Shown here piece after piece: positions 7,948 to 16,701 of a stretch of 64,000 bases of DNA (within the stretch, counting starts at the first letter, position 1; each line of letters begins with the position of its first letter). Where the stretch lies: contig JBGGNE010000021.1 in assembly GCA_041287705.1 (NCBI GenBank), positions 1 through 64,000 of the forward strand, read 5' to 3'. Source of the DNA: LW23 sp041287705. GTDB lineage: Bacteria; Verrucomicrobiota; Verrucomicrobiia; Methylacidiphilales; UBA1321. The notes beneath the pieces were generated by a model. It did no database searches. It was not told the origin of the DNA and was given only the letters and a program-made list of their open reading frames with translations. Both the position numbers and the translations under genes were made by a program.

Positions 7948-8436
7948 TTAGCCTTTCTCCGATGTAAAAGTGGAGAAGTGAAGCAAGCTGATTTTCCAGG
8001 CGCCGCCTTCTTTTACAAAAGCAAAGGAAATGTTGAGGGGGAAAGCAACCTCTTTGCCATCCTTCTTCATCTTGGAATCCCCGGAGGTCACGAGCCAGGC
8101 GCTGTCACCCGTTACCATGCCTACGCGATGGCGGTATTCGTAATCCTGTTGGCCTTTGTCAAAGCCCTTGAAGAAATTCTCGTATGCTGTAGTCAGTTCT
8201 TCTTTTCCGCTCCAGAGCTCGCCAGGACCGGTGCCCATGACGACAGACTTGGAGGCAAAAGTGGCCAGGACTGCGGGCAGATCGTGTTTGGTGAAGGCGT
8301 CATCATGCGCTTTCAGCAGCGGGACAAGGGTTCCAAAGTCCTTGTCTGTCTCATCGGCAGCGATTGCGGCGGGAGCCACCGCAATGGCAGCTGCAAATGT
8401 GGAAATTCCGGCAAGAATAGCGTCTCGACGATTCAT
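7948..8436 (-). CDS. Secreted NTF2/SnoaL-like (DUF4440-type) protein with Tat-like signal
   Basis: A 162-residue protein. The N-terminus MNRRDAILAG, a hydrophobic stretch and the cut region AIAA make a likely Tat signal peptide. The rest (LLKAHDDAFTKHDLPAVLATFASKSVVMG ... YEYRHRVGMVTGDSAWLVTSGDSK ... GGAWKISLLHFS) fits the cone-shaped NTF2-like fold used by SnoaL and ketosteroid-isomerase-like proteins. It ends 45 bases before the precursor start on the same strand, so it is probably the first gene of the RiPP operon. Because both it and the precursor carry Tat signals, they may meet in the periplasm. Its ligand or reaction is unknown. Confidence 0.75.
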   Translation of the reverse strand: MNRRDAILAGISTFAAAIAVAPAAIAADETDKDFGTLVPLLKAHDDAFTKHDLPAVLATFASKSVVMGTGPGELWSGKEELTTAYENFFKGFDKGQQDYEYRHRVGMVTGDSAWLVTSGDSKMKKDGKEVAFPLNISFAFVKEGGAWKISLLHFSTFTSEKG

Positions 8437-8642
8437 AGTGATATTCCGAGGAAGATTTAAAGCGTGTTCCAGCGTTACACAAGAGTCTGCGCTGGTTCAC
8501 TGGATTGTCAAGTCAAGGCCTGTGAATTTATGCAAATGCGTCATTTTGTTGCAATTACACTGCAAGTTCCCTCCAGACACGAGGTTGACGGATTGTACAG
8601 TTTGTATTTGGTTATTAGGCAAAGCAGGCGTGCTTCTTGCTA

Positions 8643-8807
8643 AGGAGTTTCCGGAAAATAAACTGTGCAACTTAAGTCGTCGATTTTGAGATGAGAGCAA
8701 GGCGGAATGGAGGCAGTGCATTAAACAAATGCTCGACCGGAATTCCAACGCTGCTCTCGCTCAAAAGCGGAGGCTCAAGTTGTGCAGTTTATTTTCCGGA
8801 GACTCCT
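8643..8807. repeat. 165-bp palindromic repeat element, copy 1
   Basis: Begins AGGAGTTTCCGG and ends CCGGAGACTCCT. The outer arms (about 30 bases) are inverted repeats, and an inner pair (TTTTGAGATGAGAGC and GCTCTCGCTCAAAA) continues the palindrome, so the whole element can fold into one long hairpin. It shares arms and core with copy 3 (58698) and the core with copy 2 (23275). It lies between the divergent RiPP operon and the kinase gene. No open frame of note is inside. Confidence 0.9.
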
Positions 8808-8896
8808 AACGAATCTAATTCTTTTAAAGCTGAACTTGAAGATTGCCTGATGTTCGCAGACCCGGCATATTCCCTAAATCGTCCAGATTGTTGGCA

Positions 8897-10849
8897 ATGA
8901 GTTCCCGCTACCCGGAAAATCAAATTAAGACAGGCTCCAGAATTGGCCATTACGTCATCGTCCAGAAGATTGCTGATGGCGGTATGGGTACCGTCTACAA
9001 GGCGCTGGAGCCAATGTTGGAGCGCTTTGTCGCGATTAAAGTACTGCACCGCGACCTCGCCGCGGACCCGCAGCAACTTGCGAACTTTCGCGACGAGGCC
9101 CGGTCTGTAGCCTCCCTGCGTCACGGCAATATCGTACCCGTGCATTTCATCGGTCAGCAGGGCTCACTGATCTACTTTGCCATGGCCTACATTGAGGGCC
9201 AGACACTGGAGCAGGTAGTCGATAGCGGTCAGATCCTGCCGCCACCTGTAGCAAAAGGCTACATGGAACAGGCTATCTCCGCTCTCGAGCACGCCACGCG
9301 ATACGATATTGTTCACCTGGATATCAAGCCCTCGAATTTTCTGATCGATGCCTACGAAGTGGTCATGCTTACCGACTTCGGCCTTGCCCAGAAAGCCAGC
9401 CAGGCCTCGCGCGATGGCCGCGAGATGTTTGGCACGCCCTCCTATTGCTCGCCGGAGCATATTTTTCAGCATGAGACGGATCTGCGCACCGATATCTACA
9501 GCCTGGGCGCTACGTTTTTCCACCTGATGACGGGTCGCCCGCCTTTTGAAGGTGAAACCAACCAGGACATCTGCCGGGGCCATGCTTTTCAGCCCTTTCC
9601 TGAGCAGGTGGCGGTGGACGCGGGACTTCCGCGAGGCTGGGTGAATCTTCTCCAGAAAATGATGGAGAAAGAACCGCCGGACCGTTTTCAGAATTACACC
9701 GAACTGCGCGAAGCGCTGGAGGATGTGGAATCGTTCCGCCATCGCAAAGACTCCTTTGCGCCGCCCGATACGAAGCGCATCCGCGCTCTGCCGGACAACA
9801 CGAAGGCTCCGGAACTGATGTTCGGCATATTGCCGCCAGAAACCGCTTCCGAAGATGGTCGTTACGAGATCCGCAAGACCTATACCGCCGCCGAAGTTGA
9901 GGAGGCTCTGGTCCGCCGCGACAAAATCCTGGGGCTCAATCTTCTCCTGCCCGAAATCGCGGAGATGTGCCAGCCGCACGACGGAGATCTGGGCGATATC
10001 GTCAATACGATGGCCCGCCTGCCCGCGCTCAAAGCCACTATTTTTGAGCTGGCAGAATTCTATGCCGGCATGCGCGGCGAAAAAGTTCCGGACGAAGCAA
10101 CCGCCGTGGAAGTCGTGGGGATGGGCCGGTGCCATAACCTGGGACTGCTCTGCCTCATGCTGAAGAAGAAGTGGCAGCCTTCCAAGCCCTTCGACTGGCG
10201 CTGCCTGTGGCAACATATGGTAAGCACGGGCCTGCTGGTGGAGATGCTGTACGAGCACCTTGGCCTTACCCCTACCGGCCTGGAATTCGCCGCCGGCGCG
10301 CTTCATGACGTAGGCAAGCTTCTCTACAGCGAGATGTTTCCCAATACCTACCCAGCGGCAATGATTCAGGCGATGGTCCACGACCAGCCTCTGCATCAGA
10401 AGGAGAAGGAGATTTACGGGCTGAGCCACGCGGAGATTGCGGAACTCTGGCTTCGCCGACACAAGATCCGGCGCGCGTTGTCGGACATCATTCTTTATCA
10501 CGATAACCCCATCGTCCTGCCGGAGACCTCCGATCCCACCGGCATCGGTCTGGGCCGTTTTCTTGGCACTTCCTTCAACAGCCGCCTGCTGGCCCACGCC
10601 GTCTGCTCAGCCAATCACCTGGCCAAGCAACTTCACCTGGGATTCAGCGGCAGCACATGGATGGATCAGTGCCAGTGGGAGGCGCATTTCAGCACGCAAT
10701 ATCTGTGGCAGGCGCGCACTCGTGAAAACCTGGACTGGAAATCGTTTGTCAAGCACTTCACCGTGGACTGCGCTGACTTCCCCATGATCACCGCCGCCTA
10801 TACTTTTGGGCCGCCGGCCGACGCGACCTCCAGGCTGGGCATGCACTAA
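8897..10849 (+). CDS. Serine/threonine protein kinase fused to an HDOD domain
   Basis: A 650-residue soluble protein. Residues about 14-275 are a Hanks-type kinase: the Gly loop IADGGMGTVYKA, the AIKVL lysine, the catalytic loop VHLDIKPSNFLI (HLD instead of HRD, so a non-RD kinase), DFGLA, and GTPSYCSPEH. Residues about 330-560 are an HDOD domain, with LPEIAEMCQPHDGDLGDIV, AAGALHDVGKLLYSEMF, HAEIAELWLRRHKI and LYHDNPIV. No transmembrane helix or PASTA domain is seen. HDOD domains usually occur in signalling and stress control, so the protein probably links phosphorylation to an HDOD readout. The start at ATG 8897 is chosen because the kinase fold begins soon after. ATG 8843 is less likely. 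Confidence 0.9.
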   Translation: MSSRYPENQIKTGSRIGHYVIVQKIADGGMGTVYKALEPMLERFVAIKVLHRDLAADPQQLANFRDEARSVASLRHGNIVPVHFIGQQGSLIYFAMAYIEGQTLEQVVDSGQILPPPVAKGYMEQAISALEHATRYDIVHLDIKPSNFLIDAYEVVMLTDFGLAQKASQASRDGREMFGTPSYCSPEHIFQHETDLRTDIYSLGATFFHLMTGRPPFEGETNQDICRGHAFQPFPEQVAVDAGLPRGWVNLLQKMMEKEPPDRFQNYTELREALEDVESFRHRKDSFAPPDTKRIRALPDNTKAPELMFGILPPETASEDGRYEIRKTYTAAEVEEALVRRDKILGLNLLLPEIAEMCQPHDGDLGDIVNTMARLPALKATIFELAEFYAGMRGEKVPDEATAVEVVGMGRCHNLGLLCLMLKKKWQPSKPFDWRCLWQHMVSTGLLVEMLYEHLGLTPTGLEFAAGALHDVGKLLYSEMFPNTYPAAMIQAMVHDQPLHQKEKEIYGLSHAEIAELWLRRHKIRRALSDIILYHDNPIVLPETSDPTGIGLGRFLGTSFNSRLLAHAVCSANHLAKQLHLGFSGSTWMDQCQWEAHFSTQYLWQARTRENLDWKSFVKHFTVDCADFPMITAAYTFGPPADATSRLGMH

Positions 10850-10873
10850 ACTCCCCTCACCGTTCCGCCGGTC

Positions 10874-11434
10874 ATGTATCCCGAATTCACCACCGAGCGC
10901 CTGCTGTTGCGCCGTTGGAATTCTCAGGATGTTGTGCCTTTTGCGCTGATAAACGAGGATCCGCGCGTCATGGAGTTTATGCCGCGCGTTCTTACCCGGC
11001 TGGAGAGCAAGCAATGGATCGATGATCTGGAGCAGCACTTTGAGAAGCACGGTTTCGGACTGTGGGCCGTAGAGCATCTTAAAACGCAGCGTCTGATTGG
11101 CTATACCGGCATCCATATCCCCAGGTTTGCCTCTCTGCTGCCCTGCGTGGAGATTGGCTGGCGCTTTGCCTTCGATGTCTGGGGGAACGGGTACGCGACT
11201 GAAGCTGCGCGCGCCGCGCTGAAGTTCGGATTTGAGCAGGCTAAACTCCAGGAAATCCGCTCGTTCACGGTGCCTGCAAATGAGCGGTCGTGGCGGGTGA
11301 TGCAACGGATAGGTATGAACCATGATCCCACGCGAAGCTTCCACCATCCCGCGCTGCCTGCGGATCATCCTCTGAGTTACCACGTACTGTTTCGCCTGAC
11401 CCGCGAGGACTGGCTGGCACAGAAACGTCGATAG
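10874..11434 (+). CDS. GNAT acetyltransferase, RimJ/RimL-like
   Basis: A 186-residue cytosolic N-acetyltransferase using acetyl-CoA. The start TTERLLLRRWNSQDVVPF is the usual opening of RimJ/RimL-type enzymes. EIGWRFAFDVWGNGYATEAARAAL is the acetyl-CoA pyrophosphate loop (motif A), and SFTVPANERSWRVMQRIGM is motif B. The substrate (protein N-terminus or small molecule) cannot be told. It follows the kinase gene by 24 bases on the same strand, so the two may be cotranscribed. A short inverted repeat (ATAGCCCG ... CGGGCTAT) covers its stop codon. Confidence 0.85.
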   Translation: MYPEFTTERLLLRRWNSQDVVPFALINEDPRVMEFMPRVLTRLESKQWIDDLEQHFEKHGFGLWAVEHLKTQRLIGYTGIHIPRFASLLPCVEIGWRFAFDVWGNGYATEAARAALKFGFEQAKLQEIRSFTVPANERSWRVMQRIGMNHDPTRSFHHPALPADHPLSYHVLFRLTREDWLAQKRR

Positions 11435-11494
11435 CCCGACGATGTTCAGATCGCCGGGCTATGAGGAGGAAGGCGAAACGTGCGTCAGTTCAGA

Positions 11495-11514
11495 CTCAGA
11501 CCAATTCGCATGGT
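11495..11514. repeat. 20-base repeat, copy A
   Basis: CTCAGACCAATTCGCATGGT occurs here and, without mismatch, at 50918-50937. Here it sits in the 90 bases between the convergent GNAT and ADP-ribosylglycohydrolase genes and includes a small hairpin (AGACCA ... TGGTCT). Flanks of the two copies differ. Confidence 0.6.
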
Positions 11515-11522
11515 CTCAGAGA

Positions 11523-13532
11523 TTACTTATCCCAGGGGAAACGCGTCCATATCATGTCAGTGATTCCACGGCAGCGCAGTTCCTTGTTGCTCATTACTAC
11601 ATGCGCGGCGAAGGAGCCCGTCGGCGTTGTTCCGTCGGTTGCGAGCTTGATCAAGAGCTCGTTCCAGCCGGCGCGGAAGGGAATATCACCGACCATACTG
11701 CCTTCGCTGCCGCCCCAGGCCGCGGGACGGTGCAGGTGATGGCGCTTCAGTTCGAAGGTCGATACTCCGTTCAGCCACAGCTTTCCGGGAACTGAAGTGG
11801 AAAGATGGAGCCACACCGGCTGGGCTTCCTCCGTGTAAAGGAATCCGCGCAGATAGGCCACGCCGCAGGTGCTTCCATTATTCAGTTCCGGCAGGCATAC
11901 CGCGATGTCATTGCCATCGGCATATGCGGCGCTCCAGTTGCCGCCGCGAGCCTCCTGCTTCATTAGGGCATCCGCGTTTATCTGCGCTGCACTTTCCTCG
12001 GGAGCAAACACTTCGTCGATCAACTGAGCAGAAGTCTTGCCCTGAGCCGCTGCATCCACAGCGTAAATTTCCGACCGCAGCCATACAGGGCAGCCTATCA
12101 GCGCAAGGGCCGAGGAAGAAGTAGCGGGCCGATGCTTCGGCTGCAGATGAAAGAATGCAGTCTGTGTATTCTCGACAAAGGCGCGCTTGGGGGAACGCAG
12201 CGTCACACTGCCCTGCCATATTTCGCCGGGCTTCAGTTCAGGAATGGCGATCTGTGCTGGCTCCGCCGTCCAATTTGCAGGAGCAGTGATCGTCAGCGTT
12301 GAGCTTTGATTCTCGGGGTGAGTCTGCGTAACGGAAACCACGATGGTCTTTTCCTCATCTGCTTTAAAGGCGGGAGAAGTTCCATAGTCCAGATCCAGAC
12401 GCATTTTGGGCGTAATCTCATACGAAACCTGCGTGGGCCGCAGAGCCACCAGCCGCTGGATCTCCTCATCGGCACACATCGCGGCGATATCGGTCGGAGA
12501 CGGTGCGGGACCAAAGTGCGCGGCCACTTTTGCCTGAAGCTTCAGGATGCGAGTTGTCAGTTCAGGGATCGTACGAGGCGCGGGATTCGAGCCGTTGTAC
12601 ATGTTCTTTACACCAGTCGGATCGCTGGTCGCGATCGTGTCGCCAAGCGGCTTCGTCCAGCGTTCCGGCAGAGCGGCCGCCCCGGCAATAATACCCAGGA
12701 AGGATCCCAGAGTCGCGCCGGTACAGTCGGTGTCGTAACCGCAGTTCACTGCTTTGCACAGCGCATCACCAAAGTCATTGCCCCACAGCCATCCCACTAC
12801 CTGGAAGCCAATGTTGGGCGGCGAGTACTGCGAATTGATACTGCCACCCACCGCAATGACGTCCTGGCGCGCTGTTTTCCAGTCCTTGCCTGCATCGAAA
12901 GCGGCCACTGCGGCAAGCACGCATCGTGCTGTCAGGGAAGTCGACGGGAGATAGGTAAGCCCAATCTCGATGAGCTTGCGGGGATCAGTGATACTGAAAG
13001 CCGCCGCCTCCACCGTTACGTTGAACAGCGAGCCATAAATGCTTTCGCCGCCCGCGTGATCCACTATGGAATCGAGATAGGCATAGCGAGCCGCAACGCG
13101 AGGATTTCCGGGTGCGACACAGGCCCAGATCTCCGTACGGATTGGGCAGCCCATGCAGTCTTTAAAGTAATTGTTGTAGTATCCGGCCACCGGCGGCTTC
13201 AGACCCAGACGCAAATTCGTCATGCTGAAGCCGTACTCATCAAAATTGTAGTGGATATGATCCAGCCAGTAATGGGCCAGATCTTCCGCCGTCAGGTCCA
13301 CGCCAAGCTCTTCTAGGGCCTTCAGCCAGATGAGCTGGATCTCAAGGTCGTCGTTGGGGATTCCGCCTTCCTGAATTTGCGGATACCACCATACATCAAA
13401 GGGTTCAGCTTCCGAGAAACCGCGTTCCAGCGGTCCCCCGAGCGTCCCGCCGCAGTTCTTCCCCAGCCAGCAGCCGAGGATCTTGGATTCCATGGAAAGT
13501 GATTGAGTAGTCGTTGATGGCATAGCTGTCAT
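11523..13532 (-). CDS. ADP-ribosylglycohydrolase-family protein with C-terminal beta-sandwich
   Basis: A 669-residue protein with no signal peptide. Residues about 15-340 form an ADP-ribosylglycohydrolase (DraG/ARH) helical domain. The first metal site is NDDLEIQLIWL, and the second is CGYDTDCTGATLGSFLG (D-x-D-x-x-G-A), both needed for the Mg-dependent hydrolase. The C-terminal half is beta-rich and ends in LWLNGVSTFEL and FRAGWNELLIKLA, a pattern seen in carbohydrate-binding, galactose-binding-like domains. Together with an AraC regulator reading divergently 38 bases away, this suggests cleavage of a glycosidic N- or O-linkage on a sugar or nucleoside rather than protein de-ADP-ribosylation. 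ATGs at 13523 and 13493 are alternative starts. Confidence 0.8.
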   Translation of the reverse strand: MTAMPSTTTQSLSMESKILGCWLGKNCGGTLGGPLERGFSEAEPFDVWWYPQIQEGGIPNDDLEIQLIWLKALEELGVDLTAEDLAHYWLDHIHYNFDEYGFSMTNLRLGLKPPVAGYYNNYFKDCMGCPIRTEIWACVAPGNPRVAARYAYLDSIVDHAGGESIYGSLFNVTVEAAAFSITDPRKLIEIGLTYLPSTSLTARCVLAAVAAFDAGKDWKTARQDVIAVGGSINSQYSPPNIGFQVVGWLWGNDFGDALCKAVNCGYDTDCTGATLGSFLGIIAGAAALPERWTKPLGDTIATSDPTGVKNMYNGSNPAPRTIPELTTRILKLQAKVAAHFGPAPSPTDIAAMCADEEIQRLVALRPTQVSYEITPKMRLDLDYGTSPAFKADEEKTIVVSVTQTHPENQSSTLTITAPANWTAEPAQIAIPELKPGEIWQGSVTLRSPKRAFVENTQTAFFHLQPKHRPATSSSALALIGCPVWLRSEIYAVDAAAQGKTSAQLIDEVFAPEESAAQINADALMKQEARGGNWSAAYADGNDIAVCLPELNNGSTCGVAYLRGFLYTEEAQPVWLHLSTSVPGKLWLNGVSTFELKRHHLHRPAAWGGSEGSMVGDIPFRAGWNELLIKLATDGTTPTGSFAAHVVMSNKELRCRGITDMIWTRFPWDK

Positions 13533-13570
13533 AGCGTCAATACTGGCAGATCCGACTAAAAACAGCTTGA

Positions 13571-14560
13571 ATGGATTACCGCCAATACTTGAATATATCG
13601 GCCATGCCGTCTCTTGTACCTCTCCTGAAACCGCTTTTCCGCATTAGCCAGGATTACGTACAGCTAAGCGCGCGCCGCCCGGTTCGGCTCAAGGATCAGA
13701 CGCAGGGTGATTACGGCGCCCACGACCATGAGTTCGCCGAGCTGTGCATCATCTGGGGCGGCACCGGCCTGCACATTACCAGCGATGGCGCCCGCCCATT
13801 GCAGCGTGGCAGCATGATCGTGATGATGCCGGGGCAGGTCCATGCTTTTGATCAGACCCGCAATATGGTGACCACCAACATATACTATCTGAGCGAATGG
13901 CTGGTAGAGAACACTCGATTCTTTGCCGACAGCGGAGCCATAATTCCGCTCTTTCTGGCAGAATGTCTGTATCGACAACCCACATGGCAGCAGCGAGTGC
14001 CGCAGTTCGAGCTCAATACTCGTGAACTACGCGGTGTGCGCCGCGATCTCCTGGAACTGATGGCCGAGCTGGAACAGCCTTCGCCTTCGCTATTCTTTCT
14101 TCGCGCCACATTCTTCCGGCTGCTGTATCGCTTTGCCAAAGCATTTGAACGCACTCCGGACCACGCGGCGATTCAGACACCGCCGGCCGACGTTGAGCGC
14201 CTGCTCAGTTCCGTCGAAATCGCCCTGTCGCAAAGGCGTGAGTTCAGCGTCGACGATGCAGCCCATGACGCCGGAATATCCCAGCGACATGCTTCACGCA
14301 GATTTCGCCAGCATGTGGGGATGAGTCTCGCCCGGTATTACCAGCGGCGCCGTATTCACCTGGCCTGCAATCTGTTGCTCGACTCCGCGCACAGCGTCAC
14401 CGACGTGGCCCACGAGCTGAATTTCTCCGATGGCGCGCACTTCTGCCGAGCGTTTGCCGCCGAACGCGGGATGTCGCCCCGGGAGTTCCGCAAAGTCTTT
14501 GTTAATGAAGGAGACGGCCAGAATCCATCTCCGTCGAAGCAAAGTCGGGAAATAGTCTAA
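13571..14560 (+). CDS. AraC-family transcriptional regulator
   Basis: A 329-residue regulator. The N-terminal cupin-like sensor (GDYGAHDHEFAELCIIWGGTG ... MVMMPGQVHAF) would bind a sugar or similar ligand. The C-terminal about 100 residues hold two helix-turn-helix units (FSVDDAAHDAGISQRHASRRF; SVTDVAHELNFSDGAHFCRAF) followed by the MSPREFR signature. It is divergent from the ADP-ribosylglycohydrolase-family gene, which is its likely target, with only 38 bases between the starts. Its last 4 bases overlap the end of kptA on the other strand. Confidence 0.9.
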   Translation: MDYRQYLNISAMPSLVPLLKPLFRISQDYVQLSARRPVRLKDQTQGDYGAHDHEFAELCIIWGGTGLHITSDGARPLQRGSMIVMMPGQVHAFDQTRNMVTTNIYYLSEWLVENTRFFADSGAIIPLFLAECLYRQPTWQQRVPQFELNTRELRGVRRDLLELMAELEQPSPSLFFLRATFFRLLYRFAKAFERTPDHAAIQTPPADVERLLSSVEIALSQRREFSVDDAAHDAGISQRHASRRFRQHVGMSLARYYQRRRIHLACNLLLDSAHSVTDVAHELNFSDGAHFCRAFAAERGMSPREFRKVFVNEGDGQNPSPSKQSREIV

Positions 14561-15108
14561 AGCGGCAACTGCGTGAGGTACTGCGGCGGCACGGTATGAA
14601 CCAGCCACACGCCATTCTCGGAGTGATAAAAAAGGTGGCCTTCCTGATGCATCCTGCCCGTGGCCACACTGAGGATAAGGGGCTTTCCGTGACGCGCTCC
14701 CACCTTTTCAGCAGTGGCAATGTCGGGCGAAAGATGCACGTGGGTGCGCTTCATTTTCAATAGCCCGTGCTGCATAATTCCATCCCAAAACTTGGCAATA
14801 GTGCCATGATACAGCGTATCGGGCGGCGTCTGAGGCTGAAGCCCCAGCTCAATCGGCACGGAGTGACCCTGACTCGCACGGATACGCTCTCCGTCCTCGC
14901 TGAAGGCGAAGCGTTGCTTGTCATTAGTACGCACCAGTTCAGCCAGATCTTTCTCGCTGAGGTTGTGACCTTTGCGGTGTAACGCCTCAAGAAGGATTTC
15001 CACCTTCACCCAGCCGTTGGCATCCAATCGAATACCAACGGAGTCGGGATTGTGACGCAGCACGCTGCTCATGAAGCGGCTGGTCTTCGTATATTTATCG
15101 TAGCCCAT
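14557..15108 (-). CDS. kptA: RNA 2'-phosphotransferase (Tpt1/KptA family)
   Basis: A 183-residue enzyme that moves an internal RNA 2'-phosphate to NAD+, giving ADP-ribose 1'',2''-cyclic phosphate. Family features are the N-terminal winged helix (TKTSRFMSSVLRHNPDSVGI, DANGWVKVEILLEA), the catalytic Arg-His-Arg style positions in SRFMSSVLRH and RASQGHSVPIELG, and the NAD-binding part (DTLYHGTIAKFWDGIM, KRTHVHLSPDIATA). Bacteria lack the yeast-type tRNA splicing that makes its known substrate, so its role here is open; RNA repair or NAD-linked detoxification are possible. Its stop overlaps the araC-type gene end-to-end, and the purM gene lies upstream on the same strand. Confidence 0.92.
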   Translation of the reverse strand: MGYDKYTKTSRFMSSVLRHNPDSVGIRLDANGWVKVEILLEALHRKGHNLSEKDLAELVRTNDKQRFAFSEDGERIRASQGHSVPIELGLQPQTPPDTLYHGTIAKFWDGIMQHGLLKMKRTHVHLSPDIATAEKVGARHGKPLILSVATGRMHQEGHLFYHSENGVWLVHTVPPQYLTQLPL

Positions 15109-15163
15109 GGTACTCCTGACGGAAAATGAACCTTACCGTTTCCAGAAACGCGGCACGGGCAAC

Positions 15164-15181
15164 GCACCCTAAACAGGGTGC
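15164..15181. terminator. Short hairpin after purM
   Basis: GCACCCT and AGGGTGC pair around a 4-base loop, 13 bases past the purM stop on the minus strand. No T-run follows, so a terminator role is only possible. Confidence 0.35.
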
Positions 15182-15194
15182 AGCGTCACGCTGC

Positions 15195-16229
15195 CTATTT
15201 CTTCTTCAGCTTAACGACGCCTTCGCCGGGAACGATTTCGCCAATAATCTTACCTTTAACGGTCTCCAGCGCAAGTTTGGCCTGATCTTCGCTCACGACA
15301 ATCGTCATGCCGATACCCATGTTGAAAACCTGATAGAGTTCATCATCCGGCACGGCTGCCGTGCTGGCCAGGAACTTGAACAGCGGGGAAATCGTCCAGC
15401 TGCCCAGCTTGATTTCCGCGTTCATGTCATCGGGAAGCACGCGCGGAATGTTATCAATAAGACCGCCGCCCGTGATGTGCGCGATGCCCTTGGCCACCAC
15501 GCCCGCGGCCTGAAGCGCGCGAAGGTCAGGCAGATAGGAGACGTGCGTTGCCAGAAGCGCCTGCCCAACAGTCTCTTTCTTGCGCTGCCCGGGGATCAGG
15601 TCACCTATACGCATGGATAGCTTGTTGAAGATCAGATCGCGAGCCAGAGAGTAGCCGTTCGTGTGCAGACCGCTGCTTGGCAAACCGATAATCTTGTCGC
15701 CGACACGGATGTTGGCCTTGCCATCCACCATCTTCGCGCGGTCCACAATACCCACGATGCAGCCTACCAGATCATAGTCGCTGCCGTGATAGATGCCCGG
15801 CATCTGTGCAGTTTCACCACCTACGAGGGCGCAACCGGCAGCCTGACAGCCGCGGGTAAGGCCTGCCAGGATCTCCTTGAACATGTGCGGATCCAGGCGG
15901 GAGGTGCCAATGTAATCCAGGAAAAAGATGGGCTCGGCACCAATACAGGCGATGTCGTTGACGCAATGGTTCACCAGATCCTCGCCGATAGTGTCGTGGC
16001 GGTTCAGCAGACCGGCGACTTTCAGCTTCGTGCCAACGCCATCCACACTGCTGACCAGTACGGGCTCCTTCATATTAGGGAAGTTGGCGAGGAAGAGGCC
16101 GCCGAATCCCCCGACGGAGCTAAGGACTTCCGGGCGACGGGTCTTGCTGACCATCGCTTCAATACCGGATTTGACCTTGTTGCCGAGGTCCACATCGACG
16201 CCGGCTTTGGCGTAGGCTTTCGTGTTCAT
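15195..16229 (-). CDS. purM: Phosphoribosylformylglycinamidine cyclo-ligase (AIR synthetase)
   Basis: A 344-residue enzyme of purine synthesis that closes the imidazole ring of FGAM with ATP to give AIR. PurM motifs are clear: KAYAKAGVDVDLGNKVKSGI at the start, SVDGVGTKLKVA, DLVNHCVNDIACIGAEP, LVGGETAQMPGIYHG, GLPSSGLHTNGYSLARDLIF and HITGGGLIDNIPRVLP. The start at ATG 16229 gives the normal N-terminus; the frame is open further upstream to 16316 but that part is Arg/Pro-rich and unlike PurM. No other pur gene is adjacent. Confidence 0.95.
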   Translation of the reverse strand: MNTKAYAKAGVDVDLGNKVKSGIEAMVSKTRRPEVLSSVGGFGGLFLANFPNMKEPVLVSSVDGVGTKLKVAGLLNRHDTIGEDLVNHCVNDIACIGAEPIFFLDYIGTSRLDPHMFKEILAGLTRGCQAAGCALVGGETAQMPGIYHGSDYDLVGCIVGIVDRAKMVDGKANIRVGDKIIGLPSSGLHTNGYSLARDLIFNKLSMRIGDLIPGQRKKETVGQALLATHVSYLPDLRALQAAGVVAKGIAHITGGGLIDNIPRVLPDDMNAEIKLGSWTISPLFKFLASTAAVPDDELYQVFNMGIGMTIVVSEDQAKLALETVKGKIIGEIVPGEGVVKLKKK

Positions 16230-16316
16230 GGAGGGGGGAGTCGTCAAGAATCGGGGAAGAGGAAGGAGAAGATGCTGAACGCGGATGCGCCGCGCAAACG
16301 GGCAGAGTGGCGTCAA

Positions 16317-16701
16317 GTTGGGAGAATCGCAAGAAATTGCAGAAAAAACATGCTTTAAAGTGCGCCAATGCCCGGAATTTCAGCCTGAATGAGTTTATCG
16401 CGGCCGATGCGATGCATGACTACTATTGTCATACCACAACCTTTCCTGCAAGCTAACTTTCATAAAATATCGCCAGCGTGTTCTATATTGGGCACCATTT
16501 TATCCAGGATGCAATATATTCCAAACAGGTGGCTTGAGAAATATCGGACAAAGAAACTGCTGCTGTCCATTAGATTAATATTACTAAACGTAATTATATG
16601 AATCACCATTTAATCAATGTTTAACTGGACCCCGTTCGATACGTTACATCATAAAGGAATTTCGCTGGCTCCAAACCGCTCTTTCTGTACTATCTGGCCC
16701 C
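16317..16701. other. AT-rich intergenic region
   Basis: About 385 bases between divergent purM and the methyltransferase gene. It is markedly AT-rich from about 16430 to 16640 and must hold the two promoters. I see no RNA gene, repeat or open frame that looks coding. Confidence 0.5.

Noticed and set aside
8643..8807. Insertion sequence
   Set aside because: No transposase frame and only 165 bp; treated as a palindromic repeat.
9164..10597. 477-codon minus-strand frame
   Set aside because: It is antisense to the kinase-HDOD gene, with Arg/His/Gln-rich composition and no motif.
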